Assembly (NCBI GenBank): GCA_916610825.1
Contig: OU744454.1
Location: 707,001-771,000 of the forward strand
Source of the DNA: Haliclystus octoradiatus
Lineage: Eukaryota > Cnidaria > Staurozoa > Stauromedusae > Haliclystidae
Direction: 5' to 3'
Length of the DNA stretch: 64,000 nt
The notes below the pieces were generated by a model that was not told where the DNA came from, made no database searches, and saw only the letters and a list, made by a program, of their open reading frames with translations. Each line of letters begins with the position of its first letter. Position 1 is the stretch's first letter. Made by a program: the position numbers and the translations under genes. Shown in pieces: positions 11,128 to 23,700 of the stretch.

Positions 11128-13114
11128 ATAATTTGTTATGTAGTAGTTAAAATGGTTCACATATCAAGTTCATTGTACTTCACACCAATTACCAATTTGT
11201 TCCTCTTCGGACTGAATCTATCAAAATCGTCCTAGATTTACAGAAAACAACATGGCACGTTGATAGATATCATTAAAAGAGATTTAATTGAGTTCGGATT
11301 AGCGTAGCTATAGAATATTTATATCTTGATGAGACAAGACTCTCATCTTTTTGCAAGGTAATTTCGTATTTTATGGCATTTCGTAATTATAAAACAAAGT
11401 TATGTAAAACAAAAACTAACTTTGCGTGCTTAAATTTATATTAATTTTTATTAACATCAGTTGTAACTAGCTTACATTTCAGTGAGAGTTCATATTATGT
11501 GACTCTCATTTGTTTTGCCTGTCAAATTTGACATAATAAATGAAATGAAATAATATGCAATAATGAATGTAAAATTGTACATCAGCAAATTATTAGGGGA
11601 TATATACAATTGGTTGATAGAGCGATTTGTGAAATTCTATTCAGGTAATAGAATTTCAATCCTAAATGAGGCTCCTTCCAGTTTGGCTTCGTCAGGCATA
11701 CTGTTCTATAATTTTAGTGGAAATTTTGGGAAAATGATCTTCTAGTGAACTCTATATGTTAGCTATTGGAGCGGGTGGTTAATCGACATTTTCCTCTCAA
11801 TTAATGTTTGTTCCTGCAAAATAATAAATCATACTTGTTTTAATAACAAGGATAAAGATGTAAATATGCTGCGATATGTTAGGCTATATCTAGAAGCTTA
11901 ATGCGGCTAGTCTTAACCAGTAAAGTTGATGAAGGTGCAGTTTCTATGTTCTTGTTGCCCAGGGGGGTAACTCCAGCCCTTCAGGGGCGGGGAGGTGCCA
12001 CTTTGGAAAAAGGTAAAGTACCCAAAAAGTTCCAAAAATTCTGTTGATTCTACCCAAAAAGTTCGAGCAGGATGATTGACTTTAAGTAAATACACAAAAA
12101 CGATGCAAAATGTTCTTAAAAATATAATAGTCAAGAATAGGATACCCAAAGCTCCAAAATTTGAAATCTCATACCCTAAAAGATTTTCTCAGCTTGAATA
12201 TGGACCCAAAAAAAGTTGCACGTCCCCGTATAGACTTCACAGTGGAGTTACCCCCGGGTCTTGTTGGCTTGTTGGCATGATGGTAGTGATAGCCTTGAAG
12301 ATCTCGTATCGCTTTTTTTAAGTTTGTGTTGGTCAGATGGAATGGAAGCTGTGGTCGCAAGTAGGTCTTCTACAGACTCGTAGAAAGCTCAGAGTGGGGA
12401 ATTGACGTATAGCCGGTGAAGGCATAAATTTAAATTTCTGATACATGATATCTGGTATCAGGCGATATGCAACAGACTGACGTGTAATCCCACAAATAGC
12501 ATTATGATATAGCAACACCCATTCCAAATTTAAAACGCATTCAATACGCCTCCCACAGTCAGATAAGATTTATACAGTTACGGCTCATAGCAAACATTGT
12601 CAACACATGTCATGATGCAATCATAATACGCATCATTAACGTCAATACGGCATGTCGGTATTTAATTAATATTTTTTGTTTAACTTTTACTGAGTGAAAC
12701 ACCTTTAAGCAGGTCAAATTAAAAGCGAACTTGCTGGCATAATACTATTGTTTTAGCAGGTTGATTACCGTAATCAATGAATAACATTCGGTGGTTTACT
12801 TTAATTCAGAAAGAAGAAGCTGCGGCATTATTGAATTTAAAGAATTCAGAAGGGAATGTAATAGCTTTCATTTGGTAAAAACAAACAAGTACAATTCAAG
12901 ACCTGAAAAGACGCCTGCATAGTGGATACAGCAAATAATCAAAACAGGGCTTGATGAGAGAGTAGCTGAACTGCTTAAAGTTTCCGTGCCATTTGGACAA
13001 AACATAATATTTTCTTTCGGAAAAATGATTTGAGGCTGAAGGAAGTCTATAACAATTTAATTGATGTTTTAATCAATAATTAACTTATAATAGTTGCATC
13101 AACAAGATTTAAAG
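11128..13114. other. Spacer before the coiled-coil gene
   Basis: Apart from the CCCAGG-ended element near 12 kb, I see no exon with splice support, no RNA gene and no further repeat copy. Short open frames at 11563-11745 and 12333-12527 lack codon structure or similarity that I can recognise. The last few hundred bases should hold the promoter of the coiled-coil gene. Confidence 0.4.
11950..12265. mobile_element. MITE-like element with CCCAGGGGGG ends
   Basis: The left end CCCAGGGGGGTAACTCC (near 11958) and the right end GGAGTTACCCCCGGGTC (near 12243-12260) are inverted copies, followed inward by GGGGAGGTGCC and the inverted GCACGTCCCCGT. The interior contains repeated ACCCAAAAAGTTC. It is the same family as the copy at 58781-59040. 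There is no coding capacity. Confidence 0.6.
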
Positions 13115-15715
13115 ATGGGAGAGAATTTTCAAGGTTTTTATTCTGACGAAGATTTAGAAGTGATAGATACAAGAAGTGGTAACGAGAATCATGGGATTGA
13201 TGACACGATATTCGTGTTTACGCAATATGATCAGGAAAGGTTTCGAGAAGGGGATGACGGACTGCAAACCCCAACAAAAAGTCACCAAAACGCAAGAAAG
13301 ATTAATAGACAGCCAGGTAGTAGCCGTCCAAGAAAGCAGCACCTTTCAAATGAAGAACCACGTGCTAAATCAATTAGAGTGCAAAATGAATTGCAATTAG
13401 CAAGAAGAAGGATAATTCAGATGGAGCAAATTCAAACCGAAACACAGAGAAGGATGCAAAATATGCATCAAGAATTACTTTCAGCTTATAAGAAAATAGC
13501 AAGATATGATAGTACAAAGGATAAAAATGACGTAACGAAAACAAGCCTAGAAAACGAACTAGAATATGCGAAGAAAATGACGGAGCAATTGAGGAAAGAA
13601 TTAGAAATCATCCAGACAAAACAACTAGGCACTCACAAGGAATTGGTTGAAATTAGGTTGAAAAAAGAATGTATCCAGGAAGACTTGATAATCAAAGAAA
13701 AGAAAGTTAATGAGTTACTACTGGATAATAACAAAATGAAAGATGCTTTTGAAGAGCAAGAGAGACGAATCAAGCAAATAGATATGAACAAAATAACGAT
13801 ATTTGAAAAGAAGGAAGCATTAAATAAAGAGAATAATGAATTTAAAAGAGAACAGACAAAGTTAGAATATGAGGTTGAGAAATTAGAATTTGAAAACAAG
13901 AAAAAGGAAATTAGAATTGAGAATTACAACAACAAAACAAAAGAATTGATGGAGGAAAACAACTCACATTCAATTGAAAATAAAAAGAATGAGAGCGAAA
14001 TTGAAGTATTGAAAATGGAGAATGAAAATTTGAAATTAAAATTAGAAATAGAATATGATAGAAATAAGCAATTTGGATTATCAAACGCATTGGGTGAGCA
14101 AGAATGGAACAGAAGAGAACAAGAAATGTTAAACAAAATGACAAATATCGAAAAAGAATATTTTGAAAATTTGGAATCAAAACAGAACGAAATCGAAATG
14201 TTAAAACATGAAATAAAATTAAAGGAAATTGAAGCAAGAAAATGGAGAGAATTTCAAATGGATATTCCATGGAAATCAACTGAAGTGAAAAGTGGAGAGG
14301 AGAACAACATAGAACAGATGAAATGTCAAATGATAGAAATGGGGAATGCCCTTGATATAGCCAACTATCAAAATACCATTTTGAAGCACCATGCCCATGC
14401 AGTAGGAGGGTCCCAATATTCTAGGTTCGCCATCACTGATCACACCAAAGACATCAGAGGTCATTTGGAAGGAAAAATGTGTGAAATTATACCAACTAAT
14501 TATGCATTAATGGAGAGAGTACACGACGAGATATCGAAGCTGCGGCAAGATAATCTGCGCTTGCGTGATGAGTTGAGACAGCTTAAAAATGAAAAAGAGA
14601 TAGCTGATTTCGAGGCTAAGTATAACCAAAGATGGGACCAATTAGAACGTACGCATGCGCTGCAGCTTGAATACGCAGCATTATCAGAAGAATACATATC
14701 AATGAAGTTAGAGTTGAAGAGGTTGAAAAACGAAACGTATTCGAATGAGCAGAGAGATAATGCATTGGAAAAAGACATCAATTATCTTACAAAATCATTA
14801 ACAAAGTCACAAGGATTAAACCAACAACTGGAGAGAGAAATCACAATATTACAAAAAGAAAATATGCTGATGAAAGATAATGAACATTATTCAAAAATTG
14901 AAGATGAGAAATTACAGTTAAAAGATAAACATATTAAAGAAATGACAGAGCATATGGATGAGTTGAGAACTCGTTTATCAGAATTAGAGGATACAAATAA
15001 TAACCTACACAGGCAAGATATAACGAACAGCCAAAATAATGAGATGTGGAAACGAAAAGCAGAAATGTATGAAGAGGATTTGAAACGAGTAACGAGGGAA
15101 TTAGAAAGTGCTAGGAAAGAGTTAGCGTATGTTGTTGATCGCATGCGGTATTACGACGGACAGATGATGAAAAAGGAACAAGTGAAAATCACAGAAGATA
15201 ATCCTGGAATGCCAAGATTGGGAGTTTATCATCGAGGAAAATATGAAATTATTTCGCCCAAGGTTGACTATGGCTTTGATTCGTATACTAACGCCAAGTT
15301 GTCTGTAATTTCTAAGAAGCATAAATCGCAGAAACATGATGAGATAGATGGGCAAGCTGAAGAAACGTTACCAGCGGTTTCCAAACAAGAGAGGCATTAC
15401 ACAACAAGCAGTCATTTGTACCCAGACCGCTTGGGTAGACCTAAGAATGAGCTTTCATATCAACCAGATTCAAAAACTGCCAATCAAATAAAAGAATTAC
15501 CACCGATGGAACCTCTAATTGATGTTGACGAAACTAAAAAGGGGATAGAGTCTGCCCCACCGGTCTATCTACAGAAGCCATCCATGGAAAGCATTGATAT
15601 TCGTAACATCTCACTGGCAGCAGAAACAACAACTCCTCGTGAAGACCAAGCATCTATATTCCATAGCAAACACAGGCGAAGTGTAACAGAGTTGGTGAAA
15701 GCGTTTGACCAGTAA
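13115..15715 (+). CDS. Intronless coiled-coil protein, 866 aa
   Basis: One uninterrupted frame; the first ATG in frame is at 13115 (MGENFQGFYSDEDLEVID). I do not recognise an orthologue. An acidic N-terminus and a basic region (about residues 60-95) precede a very long region rich in Glu, Lys, Gln and Asn with regular hydrophobic spacing (about residues 95-430 and 480-690), typical of an extended parallel coiled coil. A less charged break lies near residues 430-470 (NTILKHHAHAVGGSQYSRF). The tail is not coiled and ends in the basic motif HSKHRRSVTELVKAFDQ, which looks like a binding or localisation motif. Cytoskeletal, centrosomal or ciliary scaffold roles would fit such a protein, but this is only inference. 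A polyadenylation signal AATAAA lies at 15848-15853. Confidence 0.85.
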   Translation: MGENFQGFYSDEDLEVIDTRSGNENHGIDDTIFVFTQYDQERFREGDDGLQTPTKSHQNARKINRQPGSSRPRKQHLSNEEPRAKSIRVQNELQLARRRIIQMEQIQTETQRRMQNMHQELLSAYKKIARYDSTKDKNDVTKTSLENELEYAKKMTEQLRKELEIIQTKQLGTHKELVEIRLKKECIQEDLIIKEKKVNELLLDNNKMKDAFEEQERRIKQIDMNKITIFEKKEALNKENNEFKREQTKLEYEVEKLEFENKKKEIRIENYNNKTKELMEENNSHSIENKKNESEIEVLKMENENLKLKLEIEYDRNKQFGLSNALGEQEWNRREQEMLNKMTNIEKEYFENLESKQNEIEMLKHEIKLKEIEARKWREFQMDIPWKSTEVKSGEENNIEQMKCQMIEMGNALDIANYQNTILKHHAHAVGGSQYSRFAITDHTKDIRGHLEGKMCEIIPTNYALMERVHDEISKLRQDNLRLRDELRQLKNEKEIADFEAKYNQRWDQLERTHALQLEYAALSEEYISMKLELKRLKNETYSNEQRDNALEKDINYLTKSLTKSQGLNQQLEREITILQKENMLMKDNEHYSKIEDEKLQLKDKHIKEMTEHMDELRTRLSELEDTNNNLHRQDITNSQNNEMWKRKAEMYEEDLKRVTRELESARKELAYVVDRMRYYDGQMMKKEQVKITEDNPGMPRLGVYHRGKYEIISPKVDYGFDSYTNAKLSVISKKHKSQKHDEIDGQAEETLPAVSKQERHYTTSSHLYPDRLGRPKNELSYQPDSKTANQIKELPPMEPLIDVDETKKGIESAPPVYLQKPSMESIDIRNISLAAETTTPREDQASIFHSKHRRSVTELVKAFDQ

Positions 15716-15847
15716 AGGCAGCGTGATAGGCAGCAGTAAAGTAGAACTTTCATTCATAACCATCATTCATTGTAACTTTGTGATCTCTATGAATACATCA
15801 AATTCTAATTTAGATCTAATTTATCCATACAAACGCATGTATAATCA

Positions 15848-15853
15848 AATAAA
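15848..15853 (+). terminator. AATAAA signal of the coiled-coil gene
   Basis: Canonical AATAAA 133 bp after the stop codon. The facing gene (EGF protein, minus strand) has an ATTAAA candidate at 15875-15880, so the two 3' ends overlap within the 350 bp between the genes. Confidence 0.5.
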
Positions 15854-16069
15854 TATAAACTGTCTCTTTTGAGGTTTAATGCATAAATACAGTGTACGTT
15901 ATGCATTCTCTGTTATGATATCTGACATAATTAACACTATCTATCTATATATACAGTTGAATGAGAGTATAATACATAATGATAGATACTACTCTACATG
16001 ATTATCAGTATAGTCTCGTTCTCAATTAATTGTTCATATGGAATCTAAACGACGTATTCATCATTGTCT

Positions 16070-19000
16070 TTAGTGTGCCTCGCTCCCAGTACACCTTGCA
16101 AGTGACTCATTGACCTTTGTCACGTGTTGTTGCTTCACTGGGTTAATTGATAACCGTTTGACTTTTGTTGTACGACATGGGCGTTTGACATGAACTTTAT
16201 CAAATTCACCGCTAAATGCAACCATTCGCTTACGTTTCGGTGCAGGGAAAGATCTTCAAAAGACAACAATATCAGATTAATTGATCATTTCTATGAATTG
16301 ATTTGTCAGAGATGTATCTTTCACCACAATTTTGTTTTTACCTTTCCTGTCTGCTAGCCACGCGAGTTGCTAAGCGTCTTTTCCAACAGAATACGAACAA
16401 ACCAACCGACAGGACAATGCTTGCAGCTAACGTTGTTAAAATTGCTATTAGAACATCTGAAATGAGATACGCATGTAATTAGTAGTTCGGATGGCATCAA
16501 ATGTTCTAATAAATTATTCGAAATCATATATCTAATAGGATTCTGTACGACTTCTAGAGCTGCAGTTGGATTCTGAGTTGGATAATTTTAATAAGAAATC
16601 CATTTAATTGAAGTCAACCATTCAAATGCTCCGGTTAACATTCGAACTTAAGGCCCTCCGATTGCAGACTAAAGCAGTAATAATGAACGAGCAATGCATT
16701 CGTTTTTTATACCTAGAAGTCACCTACAAACCTGCTGGTCAATATTTCTCATTGTCACAATAATATATTTGTTAAATTAATTTGCGAGGACCGTTGTATT
16801 ACCTAAACCAAGACCACCCGAGAGTTTTGTAATCGGAGGTAGATTGACGGTCGATGAACTGTAGATTGTTGGCTGACAGTCGCGAATTGGTTTAGTTTGG
16901 AGGCTTCCATACCCTGTAACAAGTAAACATTGATATCAATTAATTTATAAGCCTTCGAAATCTAGCAATACGTGCATGCTATCATTCATCATCATAAGTC
17001 TGATCTATACGGTATTCTATATACCTAACTGAGCAGCGGTACTAGCATCAAGACATGCTTGTAGCTGGCATTTCAATCGACTCGGTGTCACATGATTATT
17101 ACGAATCAATTGCGCTGTGATTCGTCCGCTAGATGAGTCAAAACATCCAACAGAGCCAAGGTCAAACACGACATTATCTTCACTGTAGCTGCATTTACAT
17201 GATTGACGTACACACGATGAAATGGCAGAGCGGAGACCTCTTAGTGATGATTGTTGCTGTAATAGATCGATAGAGAGGTTGTAATTAGCTATTGCATGAT
17301 GTTATGATAAATAAATAAGTAATAGTACTAACTCACCTGTAGCCTGTAGCAGTCGTTGCTGTTGAAATCAAGTTGAAAGACATCATATTGCAAACGAGAG
17401 TCTGAGTGTGTTGGTGATTGGATTGCATTGGTCGTGGCATCAGGTAATGCTATAAATATTCAAACAGATAAACATTTAGAGTATATACACACACATGGTC
17501 CTCATAAAATCATAATGATAATAGGTATCAGAAATGAAATTGTAATTCTCCGGTTTTAAACACACGGTGGACTCTTGGTTGCACAACACTCGTGCGCAGA
17601 GTCTCTATATATTGTGGTTCGATAAACCTCGCAACGAGAAGAATTAAATTTACCGTCGCAGTTATCTTTCTTTTCACCATCTTTGCAAATACATTCAAAT
17701 TCTCCGATTCGATCGATACAATAACTACTTCCTGGACAAGAGGCCCCAGCACAATCGTCTGTGTTTACTGCGCAATTGACACCTTCGTATCCATGTTTAC
17801 ATATACAAGAGGCATCCATTCCATTATCAATGCAATCGGAGGCATGCTCTCGAACACAAAACTCTTTCAAGGAACACAGATCCAGCTTGATCTCACAAAG
17901 TCTGCCAATGTACGCTCTGCCGCAGCTGCATTCAAAACCATGTTGTGTACTAATACACTGACCATTGACACATGGGTTAGAATGGCAGAGATTTAATTTT
18001 GATTCACATCGTTGACCAGTGTAACCAGCGTTGCAGTTACATCTGTATATGTTTTCACCATCTTGACATGCGCCGTTAACACACGGGTTGCTAGCACACT
18101 CGTCAACGTCAATCTCACAGAGAGAACCTACAAATAGACAACCAACACTTGAATGGTATCGCTATATACGTACACAAATAATGTTATCAATTAAATTGAT
18201 ATAGATGGGATAACATACCATGATAGCCTTGTTGGCATTGACAACGAAAGGAGTCTCCTTCTTTGTAGCAAGTTGCCCCATTATGACAGGGGGCATTCGA
18301 ACACTTATCAATGACCGATTCACATCGACTCCCTGTGTAACCAGTGATGCATTGACAAACATAACCAGACAATATGGAAGAACAGCTTCCCCCGTTGTAG
18401 CAGGGGTTTTCACTGCAATGATTGACAACATCTCCACATCGCCTTCCTTCGTAACCAATGGGGCAGTGGCATGTGTATATTCCATTTCTTTCATCACCTA
18501 TGCACCGACCCCCGTTAAAACAAGGATTGACGTAGCACGGGTCTTCTAATTCACAGAACTCGCCACTGTATCCTTGGCAACAGTTACATCTATAGGATGT
18601 GTCTGAATAACTTGTTTCGCATTTTCCCACACCGTGACAGAGATCAGATGCGCTAGACATAAGGGGGTTGAAACAAGACGCCTCTTTAACAGTGACATTC
18701 AAACGAAGGCCAAATTTACATTGTAGAAATATGTTGATGTCAGCAGCAAAATAATTGTTACCAAGTGTTAACAGAGATGAAACATTTATGTGATATTCCG
18801 ACCCAGTCTGGTTAACTCCCTCTATAGATGATTCTAGTAATTTAGCATTTGTGAAATCACACTCATGGAATGCCTGTTGCGGTAGATAACTATGGTCTAA
18901 TAAATATGGTTGAAATTGACCAAGTTGAGGGTCTGATTTGTCATTTGTGATGAAAACTAATGCATCATGGGATTGTACTTGGATAGGAAAGAGTTGAACA

Positions 19001-19698
19001 TCAACGTAGCCTCGTGATGAGTTATTGTCATCTGTCGTTGATAGACCAAAACACGTGTCGAATGAATTACATGTTAGGTTGCTATCGTAGCCCCACCGAA
19101 CTGTTACCGTAACTGGGTTCTCTCTCCAGTGTAAGCTATTTCCTTGGTCAACGGAGGGGTCCATGCGTAAGCAAGTCTGCATTGCTTGTGTTGTAAATTG
19201 ACAGTTTTTACCAGTGAAACCAGCCGTACACTGACATTTATAACCATGATCCTTTGCATGACATAAACCATCATTAAGACAAGGGTTGTCGTGACAATAT
19301 TCAATCTCAAATTGACAATGGTCTCCATGGTAGCCAGTATCACAGTGACATATAGGCGTGCCATTTCCATTTAACTTGCAAAGGCCGTTGTTAAGACATC
19401 GCTCTACGTTGGCCACCTCGATTGGGCATTCATCAGCCTTCCTTTCACAGTAGACACCCAAATGACCATCCATGCATATACAGACAAATCCACGTCGAGA
19501 TGACATACAGAGGCCGTCGTTCAAACATGGGTTACTAATGCAAGCGCCGTCATCAACGACAAGATCTGTAAAAATACCGTTTCTAATTGTTCCTGCGTCT
19601 GAATTATCACTTTCTTCAAAGTCAATGTTTATACCAAAAACTATACGAGCTGATAAAGACGCACACAGGAGAAGAAACAAAACGTTAATTAATTTCAT
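16070..19698 (-). CDS. Type I membrane protein with 11 EGF repeats, 902 aa, 7 exons
   Basis: Exons (right to left): 18219-19698, 17654-18127, 17337-17449, 17025-17256, 16803-16913, 16342-16456, 16070-16253; the phases close to 903 codons. The start at 19696-19698 is chosen because it begins a clear signal peptide (MKLINVLFLLLCASL). Three EGF repeats (about residues 53-175) are followed by a 166-residue insert (about 176-341) with several N-glycosylation sites and no fold I recognise, then eight more EGF repeats. A cysteine-containing juxtamembrane region, a Ser/Thr/Pro stalk and one transmembrane helix (about 805-827, VLIAILTTLAASIVLSVGLF) precede a short, very basic tail of about 75 residues. 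There is no DSL, laminin-G or kinase domain, and no Notch LNR or ankyrin repeats, so it is not Notch, Delta, Jagged or Crumbs. An adhesion or signalling receptor role is inferred. It is divergent with COPS9 across 1 kb. Confidence 0.85.
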
Positions 19699-20709
19699 TT
19701 TCAGTTGCGCATTTCCACTTGTGAAAGATAAACGAAGGTTATAATGATGAGAGTGTCGTCTATGAGGAAGTGCGCGTTTCAACTGCGTCTTCGATGGTCC
19801 ATTGCTTGTTATCATATACAAATGATCAATCACTAACAAAAACAAAACGCTGCATGCTCAATCGACCTGCTTGCAATGACACAAACAACATGTTACACAA
19901 TTGCATATACCAACTTTATAAATCTACCAGCAACATGTATAGAACACATTGATTGATATGCAACATCTAACATTAATATACGATTCGTATACCGAAGATA
20001 AGTCTCGGTCGGAATTGCAACGGCTACGTATTTGTGATAACATTCTCTCCTCCTTGATAGTAGAATTAATTAACGCTGACGCAGAATAAGAGCATGTCGT
20101 TTGATTGTCTAATTTAATGTTTTAATAATCTTTCATTTATTTTTAAAAGGCAGTAAAAGCGATCGGTTTTAAATTCGAATAAAAATATAAAATCATAATT
20201 ACTGGTTTCTGTCATCGTATAAAATTCCCGAGAAAAACTGTAGCAGGGCTTTTATTTTTATTGGTAAACAACATCTCCATTTAACTGAAGTAACTAATCG
20301 ATAACATCAATTATTTAATGCAGTTTAGCCTACATTCATAATTTGAAACACGATAGAACCAAGGCCATTTTCACGACCTCTTTCAACAAAGTTAGACATG
20401 AAATATTTAAAAAAGCCTGGAAATGATCGAAAAGACCTATTTTTGATTAGCCGTAATATGGATGTGGGCACTGATGAAAAAAGGGGAGGGGGATTTTATT
20501 TTAATGATTGCTATTTTATGATTGATTATGATTTTAAGGCTATGATTGTATTCAAACAATATTAGGTGCAATTAAATTATGATTACGATGATGATAGATA
20601 CACAGCCCAAAGCGAGAATTCAATTTGCAAAAGAGGCATCAAAATGGTAGACAAAATGCTGACAAAATAAAGAGAAAGTTGTTGTTATATTTACAGACAA
20701 CTGATCACG
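19699..20709. other. Divergent spacer between the EGF gene and COPS9
   Basis: It should contain both promoters. A likely splice acceptor (TTTACAG, ending near 20696) just before the COPS9 start suggests a spliced 5' leader for COPS9. Nothing else was recognised. Confidence 0.4.
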
Positions 20710-23700
20710 ATGAAGCCAAATGCTATTGAACAAGACGAAATGTTTCCAGAAGGTACAAATCCTGCTGGTTGGGATGTCGAAGAGGTGAAATTTACCGCGC
20801 ATGCGATACGAGCCTCTCTGCCTATTGACAGTGTTGTAAATACTCGTTACTAAAGTAACGCGTTACTCGTTACTTTTGGAGTAATTTTACGAGTAATTAG
20901 TTACTTTTTTGAGAAAAGTAATAAGTAATCTAATTGATTACTTTTTGAAGTAACGAGTATTATTTGAGAGAAAGTAATTGACGTTACTTTTCAAATTACT
21001 TTTATGATTACAAAATATTTGCTTTGTTGTCTTGTGATAATTTTCAAAGGCGTTTCTGTCATGAAGTTCCGCTTTTTATTGTTCTGTCTGCGATGCAATC
21101 TCACATTATTTGCAGCTTTCACGAGAGCTATTTAAACCAGGTGAATTGTGTGATATATGACCAATAAACCCTATCCCATAACCTATTCTTCTCTGTTCTG
21201 ACATTGTTCTGTTGATCAATAGATTCAATAGTTTTCACTTTTTATTTGAGTGAGTTTCGAATTTGAAAAGATGATGTAAAATTTATGGCTATATGAATAG
21301 ATTGATCCGACAAAAATAAACCAATTTGATAAATCAAATGAAACCATTTATTTGTCAACTTAAATAAAAAGTTTTCAACGTCAATTTATCTTCTGCTGCA
21401 GTCACCAGTATTAAATTAATATTATTGAATCGCTCGTTCCCCTTCGTAAAAAACAAGATGGCCGCCATAATTGTCAAAACGAGACATGTCATTATCGAAA
21501 GGGAGGCAATATCTTTTGTTTCATAAGTTAAAGTAATCATGAAGTAATTAGTAATTAATTACTTTTCTTGGGAAATTAATTAGTAATTGTAATCAATTAC
21601 ATTTTAGGCTGAAGTAATTAGTAATGTAATTAGTTACTTTTGAGGAAAAGTAATTTGTAATGTAATTTATTACTTTTCAAAAGTAATTCTCACATCACTG
21701 CCTATTGATAAGTTTGATAAGTCAGTAGAAGTAGAAGTTGAACAGTCTAGAAACATAACTTTATAACTATTGAAGTTGAAGTTAAACTATAAATAGGAAT
21801 TATTTCTCGACAGCCAACTCCACGATAGCGTATATCATAGGCCTAGCGAATGCATAGATGAAGTGAATAATTGAACTTTTTGATCCATTTGGAAAATACG
21901 AAAACTAAATTACATTACGCTACTGCCGTAATTTCAGATTCAGTTCAGCCACTTGGTTACAGACTACGTAAGTTTTCAGAGTACGGTATGGCCGTCCCCG
22001 AAATAAAGTGTCTCTGTAACTGTTCCCGCGCGCGAATATTCCGCAGGCGCCCCTGCGACATCATCGAAAAGTGCCCTACTCTGCAATCTGGGACTACAGT
22101 GTTACCAATAGTCTGTGATAGCGACATTATGTGATTCATGTTGCTTTAATCATGCATTCATCTTATCTTGAAAAGTGTTGTTTAAACTCCATGGTGTTCA
22201 TTTTTAGGCCAGCGGAACAAATTTACCAGATATTGGAAGCGAGCAAACTGTCCATGCCGACTTTTATAACGGTATGTTTAGCCTTCTTCAATCCATCATG
22301 AATTGATTTCCTAAATCTACTGCCAATCAATATTCAATAAATATCCAAACCAAATAATCATTTCAGCATTGGCGGTATACAAAGGCAGCCTAATTTCCAG
22401 GGATGTTAGTAACGATTACAAAAGTAACGACGTTACTTGTAATCGTTACTTTTTAGTAACTTCTACTTGTAACTAGTTACTTTTCTGTAAAAGTAACTTC
22501 TACTTGTAACTAGTTACATTTAGGATTAAAAATAAAGTAACGATTACTCGTTACTTTTTCACTACATTTTCGCTTTCTTCCGTTACTTTTTTCACAAAAG
22601 AGTGCTGATAGTTAGCAGCTTCTCGATCGCTATTGTGTTTTAATTAGTCAAAATCTTTTGTTCTCATTGTTACCATCCAAGAACAATAAAAACACAGACA
22701 AAAAGTTCCCAACAACTGCAGGAAATCCTGTTACAGATTTGGAAGTCAAGAAAATTACATTCAGGGAAGTAACGTTCTGTTATAGAATCTGTTTTTCGGA
22801 GTTTATGATATTCAAGTGATTCAACGAGCGTTTCATGTCTGATATGTCTGTTCGATCAATTAATTGTCATAGCAACCAAGCCTGAAATAGAACTAATGGC
22901 GCGTAGCTTGAGATTTTCTTTGTTATGGAAAGTAGGGGATCGCCTAGACCATTCAAACACGCAAAAGACGTCGCTGTGAAATAGTCGTCGGGTGTCTGTT
23001 TTCGTATTTATATTGTCAACAAGAACATTTGATTAATTAACAAATTAAAATACAGAAATATTATTTGAATACTTCATATATGTCTCATTGCTTCTGTTGG
23101 ATATTTTTGGACTTATTTAGAAAACGTAACGGGAAAAGTAACTGTAACTAGTTACTTTCGAATTAAAAGTAACTTGTAACTTGTAATCGTTACTTTTTCT
23201 GAAAAGTAACGTCTGATAGTAACTAGTTACTTTCTCGCCCAAGTAACGGTAACTGTAACTAGATACTTTTAAAAAGTAACTTTAACATCCCTGCTAATTT
23301 CACATCGAAGTGTTGATAATAATGTTACATTTGCAGAATAAGGCAGTATAAAGACCACATCGATCTCCTTGCATATTGTTGGAAAGTGAAATATTTTTTA
23401 ATGATATAATATTTGTAGCTTCTTGATAGTTCTGCAATCCTGTAACTTTCTTATGAAATTATCTTAATATAAAATATTAGTAGATTAATCATTCAATTTA
23501 TAATAACAAATTCCAAACATATCTTTTCGTAGATCATTTTTGATATCGCCAACATATCGTAAAATAAAAAATACAATTCTTTATAGTGAAATTGCTGGAA
23601 ACAAACTGTAATCGTAAATCCAAACTGTAGATTATATATATATGACTATGCAGTTTCAGTCATGCGATCATCACTTATGGATCCATCCATCTTAAAATCG

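Noticed and set aside
13154..15753. Minus-strand and alternative-frame open frames across the coiled-coil gene
   Set aside because: Shadows of a lysine/glutamate-rich coding frame.
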